Assembly (NCBI GenBank): GCA_964464035.1
Contig: CAYXEN010000073.1
Location: 1 to 14,138 of the forward strand
DNA: 14,138 bases
Direction: 5' to 3'
Origin: CAYXEN01 sp964464035
GTDB lineage: Bacteria; Krumholzibacteriota; Krumholzibacteriia; WVZY01
In this document: piece after piece, positions 1-7,044 of the stretch
How positions within the stretch are numbered: the first letter of the stretch is position 1
Layout of the letters: the number at the start of each line of letters is the position of its first letter
The notes under the pieces: generated by a model
What the model was told of the DNA's origin: nothing
The model's database searches: none
The model's input: only the letters and a program-made list of their open reading frames with translations
Position numbers and translations under genes: made by a program

Positions 1-63
1 AACTGGAGCATCGCGGACGACTACTGGGATTTCTGCCCCTGGTGCGGCCGCGAAGTGTCCTAG
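1..63 (+). CDS. C-terminal fragment of a zinc-ribbon protein (5' end outside window)
   Basis: The first 20 codons read NWSIADDYWDFCPWCGREVS and stop at TAG (61-63). The CPWCG knuckle is a typical second half of a zinc ribbon, whose first Cys pair would lie upstream of the window. Function cannot be told from this piece. The in-frame stop and well-formed CxxC motif make a real gene end more likely than chance. It runs toward the repeat-rich region that follows and is not co-directional with the nuclease gene after it. Confidence 0.55.
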   Translation, partial: NWSIADDYWDFCPWCGREVS

Positions 64-110
64 ATCCGCTTCTTCCACCTTCACCTGCGCCCGCTGCTCT
101 GTTGCCAGAA

Positions 111-130
111 TGCTGCGGGTCCTGTCGGCG
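111..130 (+). repeat. 20-bp direct repeat, copy 1 (partner at 13880-13899)
   Basis: TGCTGCGGGTCCTGTCGGCG recurs at 13880-13899 in the same orientation with one mismatch (T/C at the fourth base). It lies near the left palindromic element just as the partner lies near the right one. It is probably part of a family of short genomic repeats; no function is visible. Confidence 0.6.
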
Positions 131-176
131 ATCTCACCCCACCGTGCTCACTTCGTTGCGCGCGGCGGGGGCCCCG

Positions 177-196
177 AATCGCCGCCACCCGCTGCT
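177..196 (+). repeat. 20-bp direct repeat left of palindromic element (partner at 335-354)
   Basis: AATCGCCGCCACCCGCTGCT is repeated at 335-354 with one mismatch (C183 versus T341). The two copies bracket the palindromic element at 229-325, with 32 nt between repeat and element on the left and 9 nt on the right. They could be a local duplication or the borders of a larger composite repeat. They are too long and too far away to be a simple target-site duplication. Confidence 0.6.
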
Positions 197-228
197 TGGT
201 GACTAGGGATCTGCAGCCGAGATGATGA

Positions 229-325
229 GCCTGCCTCGACATGCTCGAACGCGACTCCGCAGCGCGCTATGATTGATTCATCCGCGCGCGAGGACGCCGG
301 AGCGGGAGAGCATGTCGAGGCGGGC
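229..325. repeat. 97-bp palindromic MITE/REP-like element, copy A
   Basis: The element begins GCCTGCCTCGACATGCTC and ends with its inverted complement GAGCATGTCGAGGCGGGC (18-bp ends, one mismatch; the inner 14 bp are perfect). The interior is GC-rich and partly self-complementary around an AT-rich centre (TGATTGATTCAT). An almost identical copy lies inverted at 13912-14009, with four substitutions and one 1-bp indel by eye. It codes for nothing. It starts about 32 nt past the stop of the nuclease gene, so as RNA it could fold into a long hairpin that ends or protects that transcript, though no U-tract follows. The size, inverted ends and second copy resemble non-autonomous MITEs or REP elements; mobility is inferred. 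Confidence 0.8.
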
Positions 326-334
326 AAGAGAGCA

Positions 335-354
335 AATCGCTGCCACCCGCTGCT
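335..354 (+). repeat. 20-bp direct repeat right of palindromic element (partner at 177-196)
   Basis: AATCGCTGCCACCCGCTGCT matches 177-196 at 19 of 20 bases. It sits just beyond the stop codon of the minus-strand nuclease gene and 9 nt from the palindromic element. Confidence 0.6.
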
Positions 355-357
355 GCA

Positions 358-1272
358 TTAGAGTCGCGGTTCGCATACTTTCAGGAAATTGCATCGCCTG
401 CACACGGATTCGCGCTCGATCTTGGTGAAGCGTTCTTCGACGGCGATGTTTCTTGCGGGGTCCTCGAGAAGACTCCGCATATCGTCGATGCTGCCCCGGA
501 TGTAAGAGAACAGCTCGCCGAAAGATTTCCTCGTGAAGGTCTTTTCGGTGACTTGCGAGCGAAAGAGGTCGAAACGGCGGGTTATGATCGTCGAAGGGTC
601 GGCCCCGTAGGCGTCGCCGGCGTACCAGGCGTAGCAGGCCATCTGCAAAGGGAACCCGGCGGACGAGCTCTTGCCGGTTTTCCAATCCCAGACCACTATG
701 CCCTCGTCCGCGCGGCAGGCGCAATCGAGCTTGAGAAGCACCTTGACTCCCTCGAGTTCGAAACTCGAGAACTCCTCCACTTCGAGGAAACTCTCCGCGG
801 GGAGCTTCCTCAGTTCTTCGAAGACGTCCGAATCATAAAAGTTGCGGATGCACGTCGCGGCCTGATCGGCGGCCGCCTTCCATTCCTCGTCGCTCGTAGC
901 GATCCCGTACTCGTGCTCGAAAAGACCGCAGAACGACTTGGGGTCTTCCCAGTACTTGCCGTCTCTCGAATTGCGGAAATCCTGCCGCATCCCGTCGAGC
1001 GTGATCTCGAGGATCCTGTCGAGGTCGAGCACGTCTATACCGAGCGATACGTTCTTGAGGGAATGGGCTATGCACTTGTGAACAACTTCGCCGATCCAGG
1101 TCGAGCGGTTCTTGAGATTCTTGAGGACGTAGAGCTTGCGCGCCCTCTCCGGGGCCTCGATCTCCCAACCGCTCCATGATCCGTAATAGTTGAAATAGTA
1201 CTTGCGCGGGCATTCCCGAAAGATGGAGTCGCGTGATACCGACCAGGAGAACTCGTTCTTGAACGTGCCCAT
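358..1272 (-). CDS. RecB/AddB/Cas4-like PD-(D/E)XK nuclease with predicted Fe-S cluster
   Basis: This 304-residue protein carries the signature of the PDDEXK_1/RecB nuclease superfamily. An N-terminal FRECPRKYYF holds C21, and a GEVVHKC motif holds H65. KLDCACR holds D183, and VVWDWKTGK holds D196 and K198, the metal-binding and catalytic core. A Gln motif, QMACYAWYA, starts at Q210. A C-terminal CRRCNFLKVC (C291, C294, C300) should pair with C21 to hold a 4Fe-4S cluster, as in AddB and Cas4. There is no helicase domain and no Cas gene nearby, so Cas4 proper is unlikely. A DNA exonuclease role in repair, defence or element processing is inferred. The ATG is preceded by GAGG with 7-nt spacing. 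The gene is transcribed toward the palindromic element 229-325 and is divergent from the hydrolase gene at 1450. Confidence 0.85.
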   Translation of the reverse strand: MGTFKNEFSWSVSRDSIFRECPRKYYFNYYGSWSGWEIEAPERARKLYVLKNLKNRSTWIGEVVHKCIAHSLKNVSLGIDVLDLDRILEITLDGMRQDFRNSRDGKYWEDPKSFCGLFEHEYGIATSDEEWKAAADQAATCIRNFYDSDVFEELRKLPAESFLEVEEFSSFELEGVKVLLKLDCACRADEGIVVWDWKTGKSSSAGFPLQMACYAWYAGDAYGADPSTIITRRFDLFRSQVTEKTFTRKSFGELFSYIRGSIDDMRSLLEDPARNIAVEERFTKIERESVCRRCNFLKVCEPRL

Positions 1273-1317
1273 GATTGGACCTCGATGTCCTTTCCGCTGC
1301 GTTTCCGGCTGGAAATC

Positions 1318-1346
1318 ATTGTAACCGGTCTCGAGCGTGCATTCAA
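1318..1346 (-). promoter_or_regulatory. Candidate sigma70 promoter of the nuclease gene
   Basis: On the minus strand TTGAAT (1346-1341), a 17-bp spacer and TACAAT (1323-1318) form a plausible -35/-10 pair. It would start transcription near 1311, about 40 nt before the nuclease ATG at 1272. Found by reading only. Confidence 0.4.
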
Positions 1347-1386
1347 ACTGATTGTGCCCTTTCGCTAATGCGGGGAACTATTGTGC

Positions 1387-1415
1387 TTGCCAAAGCGATT
1401 TCAAACTGCTTTATT
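1387..1415 (+). promoter_or_regulatory. Candidate promoter of the metallo-hydrolase gene
   Basis: TTGCCA (1387-1392), a 17-bp spacer and TTTATT (1410-1415) lie upstream of the ATG at 1450. The -35 is good and the -10 weak. A shift to TATTTT (1412-1417) gives a 19-bp spacer. Confidence 0.3.
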
Positions 1416-1449
1416 TTCTTGCAAACGATGACGGGAAAGGAGAACATCG

Positions 1450-2091
1450 ATGAGGGTGGAGACGCTGACGGTCGGGATGTTTCAAAGCAATTGCTACGTG
1501 GTTTATTGCGAAGAAAAGCGCGAGGCATTGATCATAGATCCGGGGGACGAGGGAGCAAGGATAGTCGGGTTCGTGAAGGATGAGCGTCTCGACGTCAAGG
1601 GGATCGTAAACACGCACGCCCACATAGATCACGTTTCGGCTCTCGCCGAGGTGCGCGAGGCCTTCGACGCGCCGGTGATGATGCACGAGGATGATTTCTT
1701 CATATACGAGAACCTCGCCTACCAGGGAACCCTCTTCGGCTTGAAAGCCCCCGAAGGGATCAAGATAGACAGCTTTCTCGAGAACGGCGAAAACATCAGG
1801 TTCGGCGAATGCAGGCTTCAAGTGGTGCAGACCCCCGGCCATTCTCCCGGCTCGATATCCCTGGTCGCTCCCGATGAAAAACCGGTGAAGGTCTTCGCCG
1901 GCGACACGCTGTTCAAGGGAAGCATAGGCAGGACGGATCTCTACGGCGGGAACTACGAACAGATAATCGACACGCTGAGAAACGTCTTCCTGACTCTCCC
2001 CGACGATGCCGTCGTGTATCCGGGGCACGGCGAAGCGACGACCATCGCGCAGGAGAAGAAGCACAATCCTTTTCTCATGAATATTGCGTGA
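1450..2091 (+). CDS. Metallo-beta-lactamase-fold hydrolase, glyoxalase II-like
   Basis: The 213-residue protein has the full metal site of the MBL superfamily: THAHIDH (H56, H58, D60, H61), GHSPGS (H131), GDTLF (D152) and PGHGEAT (H193). Two divalent metals are expected. The closest group by motif order is the hydroxyacylglutathione-hydrolase-like (GloB-like) hydrolases. At about 210 residues it lacks the extra C-terminal helical domain of true glyoxalase II, so the substrate (a thioester, persulfide or other ester) is open. It has no signal peptide and should be cytoplasmic. The start is supported by AAAGGAG seven bases before the ATG. The gene is convergent with lipA, 76 nt away, and divergent from the nuclease, so it is probably transcribed alone. 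Confidence 0.85.
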   Translation: MRVETLTVGMFQSNCYVVYCEEKREALIIDPGDEGARIVGFVKDERLDVKGIVNTHAHIDHVSALAEVREAFDAPVMMHEDDFFIYENLAYQGTLFGLKAPEGIKIDSFLENGENIRFGECRLQVVQTPGHSPGSISLVAPDEKPVKVFAGDTLFKGSIGRTDLYGGNYEQIIDTLRNVFLTLPDDAVVYPGHGEATTIAQEKKHNPFLMNIA

Positions 2092-2167
2092 GTCGGGCCG
2101 AAGGGCGACATCCGCTTTTCTGCTGTGGCTGGTCCAAGAAAGAAACCGAACGTCGCCGGGTGGGAGG

Positions 2168-3046
2168 TCAGGTGCTCTCGAGCTGTTCCTTGGCGTGGTA
2201 TGAACTCCTCACCAGCGGGCCGGACTCGACGTGTGAGAAGCCCATCGCCTCCCCTTCCTTGCGGATGAGCTCGAATTCCTCGGGGGTGTAGAAACGTTCC
2301 ACGGGAAGCGCCCTCTTCTTCGGGCTCAGGTATTGCCCGACCGTCATTATGTCGCATCCCGTCCGTGCGATGGCCTCCATCGTGGAGAGCACCTGGGGCA
2401 TGGTTTCGCCGAGACCCACCATGATCCCGGATTTCACTTTCATGTCGATCCCCCGCTCGGAACGGAACCTCACCGCTTCCTCGAGGATTCTAAGCGACTG
2501 CTCGAAGGCGGCTACGGGGCGAACCCTGGGATAGAGATGCGAGACGGTCTCCACGTTGTGCGCGAGAACGTCGGGACCGGCCAAGAGAACGTTCTCGAGC
2601 AAATCGCTCCTGCCGTTGAAATCGGGGATGAGGACCTCGATCCGGCAGCGCGGGAGGCGCCGGCGGATCGCCTCGATCGTCCCGGCGAAGTGTTGCGATC
2701 CTTCGTCCGGCAGGTCGTCCCTGTCGACCGAGGTCACGACCACGTAATCGAGACCGAGGTCGGCCGCGGCCTCCGCCACTTTCGCCGGCTCGTCGGGATC
2801 GGGTGGGGGAGGGGTCCCCTTGGCGACGGAACAGAAGCCGCAGTGGCGCGTGCATATGTCTCCCAGGATCATGAAGGTCGCCGTCTTCTTGGAAAAACAT
2901 TCGAAGATGTTCGGGCATCTCGCCTCCTGGCAGACCGTGTTGAGGGAATTCTTCGCGATGAGGTCGCTCACGAACTTGAAATTCTCGCCGGTGGTGAGCC
3001 TGACCTTGAGCCATTCGGGCCGCGGTGTCCTTGGTTTCTTGGGCAT
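2168..3046 (-). CDS. lipA: Lipoyl synthase (radical SAM)
   Basis: LipA inserts two sulfurs into octanoyl groups attached to lipoyl domains, completing the cofactor of 2-oxoacid dehydrogenases. The 292-residue protein shows both iron-sulfur sites. The auxiliary cluster cysteines C39, C44 and C50 lie in VCQEARCPNIFEC, and the radical-SAM CxxxCxxC is CTRHCGFC (C65, C69, C72). The C-terminal RSSYHA (281-285) contains the Ser known to ligand the auxiliary cluster that is sacrificed for sulfur. Length is normal for the family. It is the last gene of the dehydrogenase operon, starting one base after the lipB stop. Its AGGAG lies inside the end of lipB, so translation is probably coupled. LipB and LipA together supply lipoylation for the E2 encoded just upstream. 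Confidence 0.96.
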   Translation of the reverse strand: MPKKPRTPRPEWLKVRLTTGENFKFVSDLIAKNSLNTVCQEARCPNIFECFSKKTATFMILGDICTRHCGFCSVAKGTPPPPDPDEPAKVAEAAADLGLDYVVVTSVDRDDLPDEGSQHFAGTIEAIRRRLPRCRIEVLIPDFNGRSDLLENVLLAGPDVLAHNVETVSHLYPRVRPVAAFEQSLRILEEAVRFRSERGIDMKVKSGIMVGLGETMPQVLSTMEAIARTGCDIMTVGQYLSPKKRALPVERFYTPEEFELIRKEGEAMGFSHVESGPLVRSSYHAKEQLEST

Positions 3047-3047
3047 T

Positions 3048-3752
3048 TCAGCTCCTCATCGCTTTGCCTTGGCCGGTGCCCGCACCAGTGGCGACGGTGA
3101 GTTCGCGCCCGAACACCTCGGCGAAGTTCTCCGCTATGAGACGCTTCACTTCGGCCATGTCGGGTTTCTCCTCGAGCTCGACTTCCATCGAGGTCATCGT
3201 GCATCCCACGATCCCGCAGGGATGGATGAGCGAGAAGCGTGTGAGATCCGTGGAGACGTTCAACGCGAATCCGTGCGACGTGACCCACTTCGATATCCGC
3301 ACGCCGATCGATGCTATCTTCTTGTCCCCCGTCCACACTCCCCTGTGCTCGGGATGATGATAGCCTTCGACGCCGAAAGCGGCCAGGGTTTTTATGATCA
3401 CCTCTTCGAGGTCGCGAACGTAGCGGGCGATGTCCCTCCTGTCGGGTTCGAGCAGGATGATCGGATAGCCGACGAGCTGTCCGGGCCCGTGGTAGGTGAC
3501 GTCTCCGCCCCGGTCCGTGTGGACGAGCTCGATTCCTTCCCGCTCCAGGAGCCGGCGGGAAGCGATCAGGGAAGAACCGTCGGCGTTTTTCCCCATGGTT
3601 ATGACCGGCTCGTGCTCGAGAAGGAAAAAGCTCTCGCCCTTGCCCGTGTCCTTCAGTTCATCCACCGTCCGGCGCTGAAGGGCCAGGGCTTCGCCGTAGG
3701 AGACCAGGCCCAAGTCGATCAGCCGGCATGGTCCGTTCGGGTTCGACGTCAC
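3048..3752 (-). CDS. lipB: Octanoyl-[ACP]:protein N-octanoyltransferase
   Basis: LipB moves octanoate from octanoyl-ACP to the lipoyl-domain lysine of E2, the step before LipA. Read from a GTG start, the 234-residue product has the family motif RGGDVTYHGPGQLVGYP (81-97), the conserved Lys region DKKIASIG (K145) and the catalytic-Cys motif HPCGIVGCTMTSME (C179). The GTG overlaps the E2 stop as GTGA, a 4-nt overlap that suggests translational coupling. The same frame stays open far upstream through the E2 gene, but LipB similarity begins only at this GTG. A short Gly/Ala tail (GAGTGQGKAMRS) follows the conserved domain. Its place directly behind the E2 gene ties cofactor synthesis to its acceptor. 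Confidence 0.94.
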   Translation of the reverse strand: MTSNPNGPCRLIDLGLVSYGEALALQRRTVDELKDTGKGESFFLLEHEPVITMGKNADGSSLIASRRLLEREGIELVHTDRGGDVTYHGPGQLVGYPIILLEPDRRDIARYVRDLEEVIIKTLAAFGVEGYHHPEHRGVWTGDKKIASIGVRISKWVTSHGFALNVSTDLTRFSLIHPCGIVGCTMTSMEVELEEKPDMAEVKRLIAENFAEVFGRELTVATGAGTGQGKAMRS

Positions 3753-5023
3753 GCGTAGTCCTCCAGTTCCTTCTTGACGAAAGCCATGAATTGATCGGCC
3801 ACCGCCCCGTCGATCAGCCTGTGGTCGAAAGAGAGGCTGAGATAGACCATCGGTCTTATCGCTATTGCGTCGTTGACGACGACAGGGCGTTTCGTTATTG
3901 CGCCCACTCCCATTATGGCGACCTGGGGTTGATTGATGATGGGCGTGCCGAAGAGTCCGCCGTAGATCCCGGGGTTGGTTATCGAGAAGGTTCCGCCCTG
4001 GACCTCTTCCGGGTTCAAGCGCTTCGTCCTGGCCCTCTCGGCGAGGTCGTTTATCACCTTGGCCAGTCCCAGTATGCTCATTTCGTCGGCGTTCTTGACC
4101 ACGGGGACGATCAAGCCCCAATCGAGCGCCACTGCGACTCCTATGTTGATGTCTTTCTTGTAGACGATCGTCTCGCCCTCGATCGATGCGTTGACCACGG
4201 GAAAAGCCTTGAGCGCTCTCGTTACCGCTTCGATGATGAACGGCAGGAAGGACAGCTTCACTCCTTCCTTGATGTATTGGTTCTTGAGCCGCTCCCTGGC
4301 CTTGACCACGTTGCTCATGTCGACTTCGAAAAAAGTCGTCACGTGAGCGGACGTTCTCCTGCTCCTCGTCATGTGCTCGGCGATCCTCTTGCGCATGACA
4401 CTCATCGGTTCGCGCACCACTCTCTCGCCCGACGTGAAGATATCGGGTCCGGGTTCGGGCGGCGACACCACTTCCTCGACGAAACCCGAGGCGGGAGGAA
4501 TCGGCTTGGACGCCGATTCGATGTAGCGGAGGATATCTTTCTTGGTCACGCGCCCGTCGGCGCCGGTTCCCTCGACCAGGCTGAGGTCGACGTCGTGCTC
4601 CTTTGCGATCTTTCTCACCAGGGGCGATGACAACGTCGCCCTGCGCTTGGACCTTCTCGCCTCCAGGTCGCCGGGGCCCTTTTGTTCCTTGGCTCTGGGA
4701 GCGGTGGCGGGAACAGGCTCGGTGGTCTTGGAGCTTTTCCCGGCGGCCGCCGGGACGTCCTTCTTCCCGCCGGATGCAATTTCTTTCTCGCTGCCGATTC
4801 GGGCCACGACCGTGTTTATGGGAACCGTCTCGCCTTCCTCGACGAGGATTTCGAGAAGGATTCCCTCGGCTGGGGATGGGATTTCCGCGTCGACCTTGTC
4901 GGTGGAGATCTCGAAGAGAGGCTCGTCCTTCTCGATCCTCTCCCCGACCGCCTTGAGCCACTTGACGATCGTTCCCTCTGCGATGCTCTCGCCCATCTGC
5001 GGCATGATGACGTCTGTGCTCAT
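3749..5023 (-). CDS. Dihydrolipoyl acyltransferase, E2 of a 2-oxoacid dehydrogenase complex
   Basis: E2 carries the acyl group on lipoate and passes it to CoA, and it forms the core of the complex. The 424-residue protein has one N-terminal lipoyl domain (about 1-78, lipoyl Lys K43 in STDKVDAEIPSP). A charged, Ala/Pro-containing linker follows, then a peripheral subunit-binding domain (about 131-168, SSPLVRKIAKEHDVDLS). The catalytic domain runs from about 200 to the end, with the active-site SFDHRLIDG (H401, D405). STDKVDAEIPSP occurs in both PDH-type and branched-chain-type E2s, so the sequence alone does not fix the substrate. AAAGGA lies seven bases before the ATG, 27 nt after the E1-beta gene. 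The stop overlaps the lipB start. Confidence 0.95.
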   Translation of the reverse strand: MSTDVIMPQMGESIAEGTIVKWLKAVGERIEKDEPLFEISTDKVDAEIPSPAEGILLEILVEEGETVPINTVVARIGSEKEIASGGKKDVPAAAGKSSKTTEPVPATAPRAKEQKGPGDLEARRSKRRATLSSPLVRKIAKEHDVDLSLVEGTGADGRVTKKDILRYIESASKPIPPASGFVEEVVSPPEPGPDIFTSGERVVREPMSVMRKRIAEHMTRSRRTSAHVTTFFEVDMSNVVKARERLKNQYIKEGVKLSFLPFIIEAVTRALKAFPVVNASIEGETIVYKKDINIGVAVALDWGLIVPVVKNADEMSILGLAKVINDLAERARTKRLNPEEVQGGTFSITNPGIYGGLFGTPIINQPQVAIMGVGAITKRPVVVNDAIAIRPMVYLSLSFDHRLIDGAVADQFMAFVKKELEDYA

Positions 5024-5050
5024 GCTTTTTTCCTTTATTGATTGCTTGTT

Positions 5051-6025
5051 CTAGTAAGCGGCGAGTTTTCTCGCCGCTTCGACCACGTCCTCCACCTGGG
5101 GGAGGAAGAACTCCTCCAGCGGGGGACTGTAAGGCACCGGCGTGTCGGGCGCGGTGACCCGAACGATCGGCGCGTCGAGAAACTCGAATGCCTTCTCCAC
5201 TATCCTGGCCGCTATCTCTCCACCCGGTCCCCCCGTGCGCGTCGCTTCGTGGAGGACCATCACGCGGTTGGTCTTGGCGGCCGTCTCCAGGATGGCCTCC
5301 TCGTCCATGGGCAAGAGCGTGCGCAGATCCAGTATCTCGGCGCTTACGCCTTCCTTTTGCAGTTCATCGGCCGCCTGGAGGGCCGTGTGCACCATTGCAC
5401 CGTAGGTGATGATGGAGAGGTCGCTTCCCTCGCGCCGCAAAGCCGCCTTGCCGATCGGCACGAGGTAATCTTCTTCGGGCAGCTCCTCCTTTATCCGCCG
5501 GTAGAGGAATTTGTGTTCGAAGTAGAGCACCGGGTCTTCGTCCCTGATCGCCGCCTTTATGAGTCCTTTCGCGTCGTAGGCCGTGGAAGGCTCGACGATC
5601 TTGAGCCCCGGTGTGTTCATGAAGAAGCCCTCGACGTTCTGCGAGTGGAAGGGGCCTCCGTGCACGCCTCCCCCGCACGGTCCGCGGACCACGATCGGGA
5701 CGCCCGCGCCCCAGCGGTAGCGCGTTTTCGCCGCGAAGTTGGTGATCTGGTCGAATGCGCAGGAAATGAAGTCGATGAACTGCATCTCGGCGATGGGGCG
5801 CATCCCCACGAGTGACGCCCCGATCGCCGCGCCGACGATCGCGGACTCGCTGATCGGCGTGTCGATCACTCTTTCCTCTCCGAAATGATCGAGCATCCCC
5901 TTGGTGACCTTGAAAGCCCCGCCGTATATACCCACGTCTTCGCCGATGATGAAGACCCTCTCGTCCCTTTCCATCTCTTCCCATATGCCCTGTCGGATCG
6001 CCTCGAGATAAGTCGTTTCCGCCAT
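5051..6025 (-). CDS. 2-oxoacid dehydrogenase E1 component, beta subunit
   Basis: E1-beta pairs with E1-alpha to decarboxylate the 2-oxoacid using thiamine diphosphate and to acylate the lipoyl group of E2. The 324-residue protein is of standard length. GEDVG holds E29, the Glu expected to activate the ThDP aminopyrimidine ring, and it is followed by GIYGGAFKVTKGM. The segment GGPFHSQNVEGFF holds H127, an active-site His. The C-terminal transketolase-type domain is present (ILDLRTLLPMD, and RTGGPGGEIAA near residue 270). The start is backed by AGGAG about 6 nt before the ATG, 13 nt after the second E1-alpha gene. It is the only E1-beta in the operon, so both alpha paralogues must share it or one uses a beta encoded elsewhere. 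Confidence 0.95.
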   Translation of the reverse strand: MAETTYLEAIRQGIWEEMERDERVFIIGEDVGIYGGAFKVTKGMLDHFGEERVIDTPISESAIVGAAIGASLVGMRPIAEMQFIDFISCAFDQITNFAAKTRYRWGAGVPIVVRGPCGGGVHGGPFHSQNVEGFFMNTPGLKIVEPSTAYDAKGLIKAAIRDEDPVLYFEHKFLYRRIKEELPEEDYLVPIGKAALRREGSDLSIITYGAMVHTALQAADELQKEGVSAEILDLRTLLPMDEEAILETAAKTNRVMVLHEATRTGGPGGEIAARIVEKAFEFLDAPIVRVTAPDTPVPYSPPLEEFFLPQVEDVVEAARKLAAY

Positions 6026-6038
6026 TGTTCTCTCCTGC

Positions 6039-7013
6039 CTATTCCCGGCCTTCGTGATAGACGCCCTCCAGAGTCTCCTCCGGATCGGGATAAGGGCTCT
6101 TGTCCGCCCATTCCACCGCGTCGTCTATGGTCGCTTTGATCTCCTGTTCCATTTTCTCGATTTCAGCCTTCGTCATGGATTTCTCCGCGAGAAGCCGCTT
6201 TTCGAATCTCGTGATCGGATCCTTTTTCGCCCATTCCTCGAAGAGTTCCTTGGGCACGTAGCCGGCGTCGTCGTGAGCGCTGTGCCCGGTCATGCGGAAA
6301 GTCTTGTACTCGACTATGCTGGGACCTTCGCCTTTTCTCGCCCGCGCGACCGCCCGAGCCGCCGATTCGTAGACGGCCAGAACGTCGTTCCCGTCCACCA
6401 CTTCGCCCGGTATCCCGTATGCGACGGCGCGGTCGGCTACGTTCGCCACCGGCATCTGGAGTTCGATCGGAGTCGAGTATGCGTACTGGTTGTTGTTTAT
6501 GAAAAACACGACGGGGAGCTTTCTCACCGACGCGAAGTTTATCCCCTCGTGCCAGTCCCCCCGGCTCGTGGCTCCCTCGCCGGAGTAGCAGAACGCGACG
6601 CGCTTCTCTCCGCGCAGCTTGAACGCGAGGGCGCAGCCTGCCGCCACCGGAACGTTGTCACCGAGGTGGCTTACGAACGCGATGATGTTGTAGTCCATGT
6701 CGCCCATGTGCATGTTTCCGTCCTTGCCTTTCGTGACACCGGTCTGGCGGCCCATGTACTGGGCTATTATCCTCCGCACGGAAACTCCCCGGATGAGGAA
6801 CACGCCCATGTCGCGGTGGGTGGGAGCGACGACGTCGTCCTTCTCCATGTTGAAGGCGGTTCCTACGGCTATTGCTTCCTGCCCCCTTCCCACGTAGACC
6901 CCTCCCACGATCTTGCCCTGCCGGTAGAGCTTGCGCTCGATGCGGTCCTCGAGGGCGCGCGTGAGCTTCATGTAGTAGAGAAGTTCGTGTTTCCGTTTTT
7001 TCGTTGTCTTCAT
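6039..7013 (-). CDS. 2-oxoacid dehydrogenase E1 alpha subunit, copy 2 (GEG type)
   Basis: This 324-residue protein is a ThDP-dependent E1-alpha. The thiamine/metal motif starts GEG (145-147) and ends NNQY (N175 and Y177 aligned to the other metal ligands). The conserved loop TGHSAHDDAGYVP (242-254) matches the flexible loop over the active site. Glu in place of the Asp of GDG is what branched-chain E1-alpha proteins such as the human enzyme carry, so a branched-chain-like role is possible. The ATG at 7013 has AAGGAG 11 nt upstream; the frame is open further upstream, but that part has no family similarity. It lies 31 nt after the copy-1 gene and 13 nt before E1-beta. In the ThDP stretch I count 25 of 42 identical positions with copy 1, so this is an old duplication and not a recent one. 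Confidence 0.93.
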   Translation of the reverse strand: MKTTKKRKHELLYYMKLTRALEDRIERKLYRQGKIVGGVYVGRGQEAIAVGTAFNMEKDDVVAPTHRDMGVFLIRGVSVRRIIAQYMGRQTGVTKGKDGNMHMGDMDYNIIAFVSHLGDNVPVAAGCALAFKLRGEKRVAFCYSGEGATSRGDWHEGINFASVRKLPVVFFINNNQYAYSTPIELQMPVANVADRAVAYGIPGEVVDGNDVLAVYESAARAVARARKGEGPSIVEYKTFRMTGHSAHDDAGYVPKELFEEWAKKDPITRFEKRLLAEKSMTKAEIEKMEQEIKATIDDAVEWADKSPYPDPEETLEGVYHEGRE

Positions 7014-7044
7014 GTCGGTTCGGTCTCCTTGGGTCCTGGGCGTC

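Noticed and set aside
553..1179. A 208-codon plus-strand frame inside the nuclease gene
   Set aside because: The opposite strand encodes all nuclease motifs in order. This frame has no ribosome site or recognisable domain.
358..1272. Cas4 and a possible CRISPR locus
   Set aside because: The Fe-S nuclease signature fits Cas4-like proteins in general, but no repeat-spacer array or other cas gene is present. The repeats nearby are palindromic elements, not regularly spaced.
2092..2167. Terminator between the convergent hydrolase and lipA genes
   Set aside because: GGCGAC (2104-2109) and GTCGCC (2152-2157) are complementary, but the loop is over 40 nt and no T-tract follows on either strand.
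3753..4961. An open frame running in phase with lipB through most of the E2 gene, which could suggest a long LipB fusion
   Set aside because: Its translation in this part is low-complexity Arg/Gly-rich, with no family features. The other frame is a complete E2, and LipB similarity starts exactly at the GTG overlapping the E2 stop. It is a by-product of GC-rich codon use.
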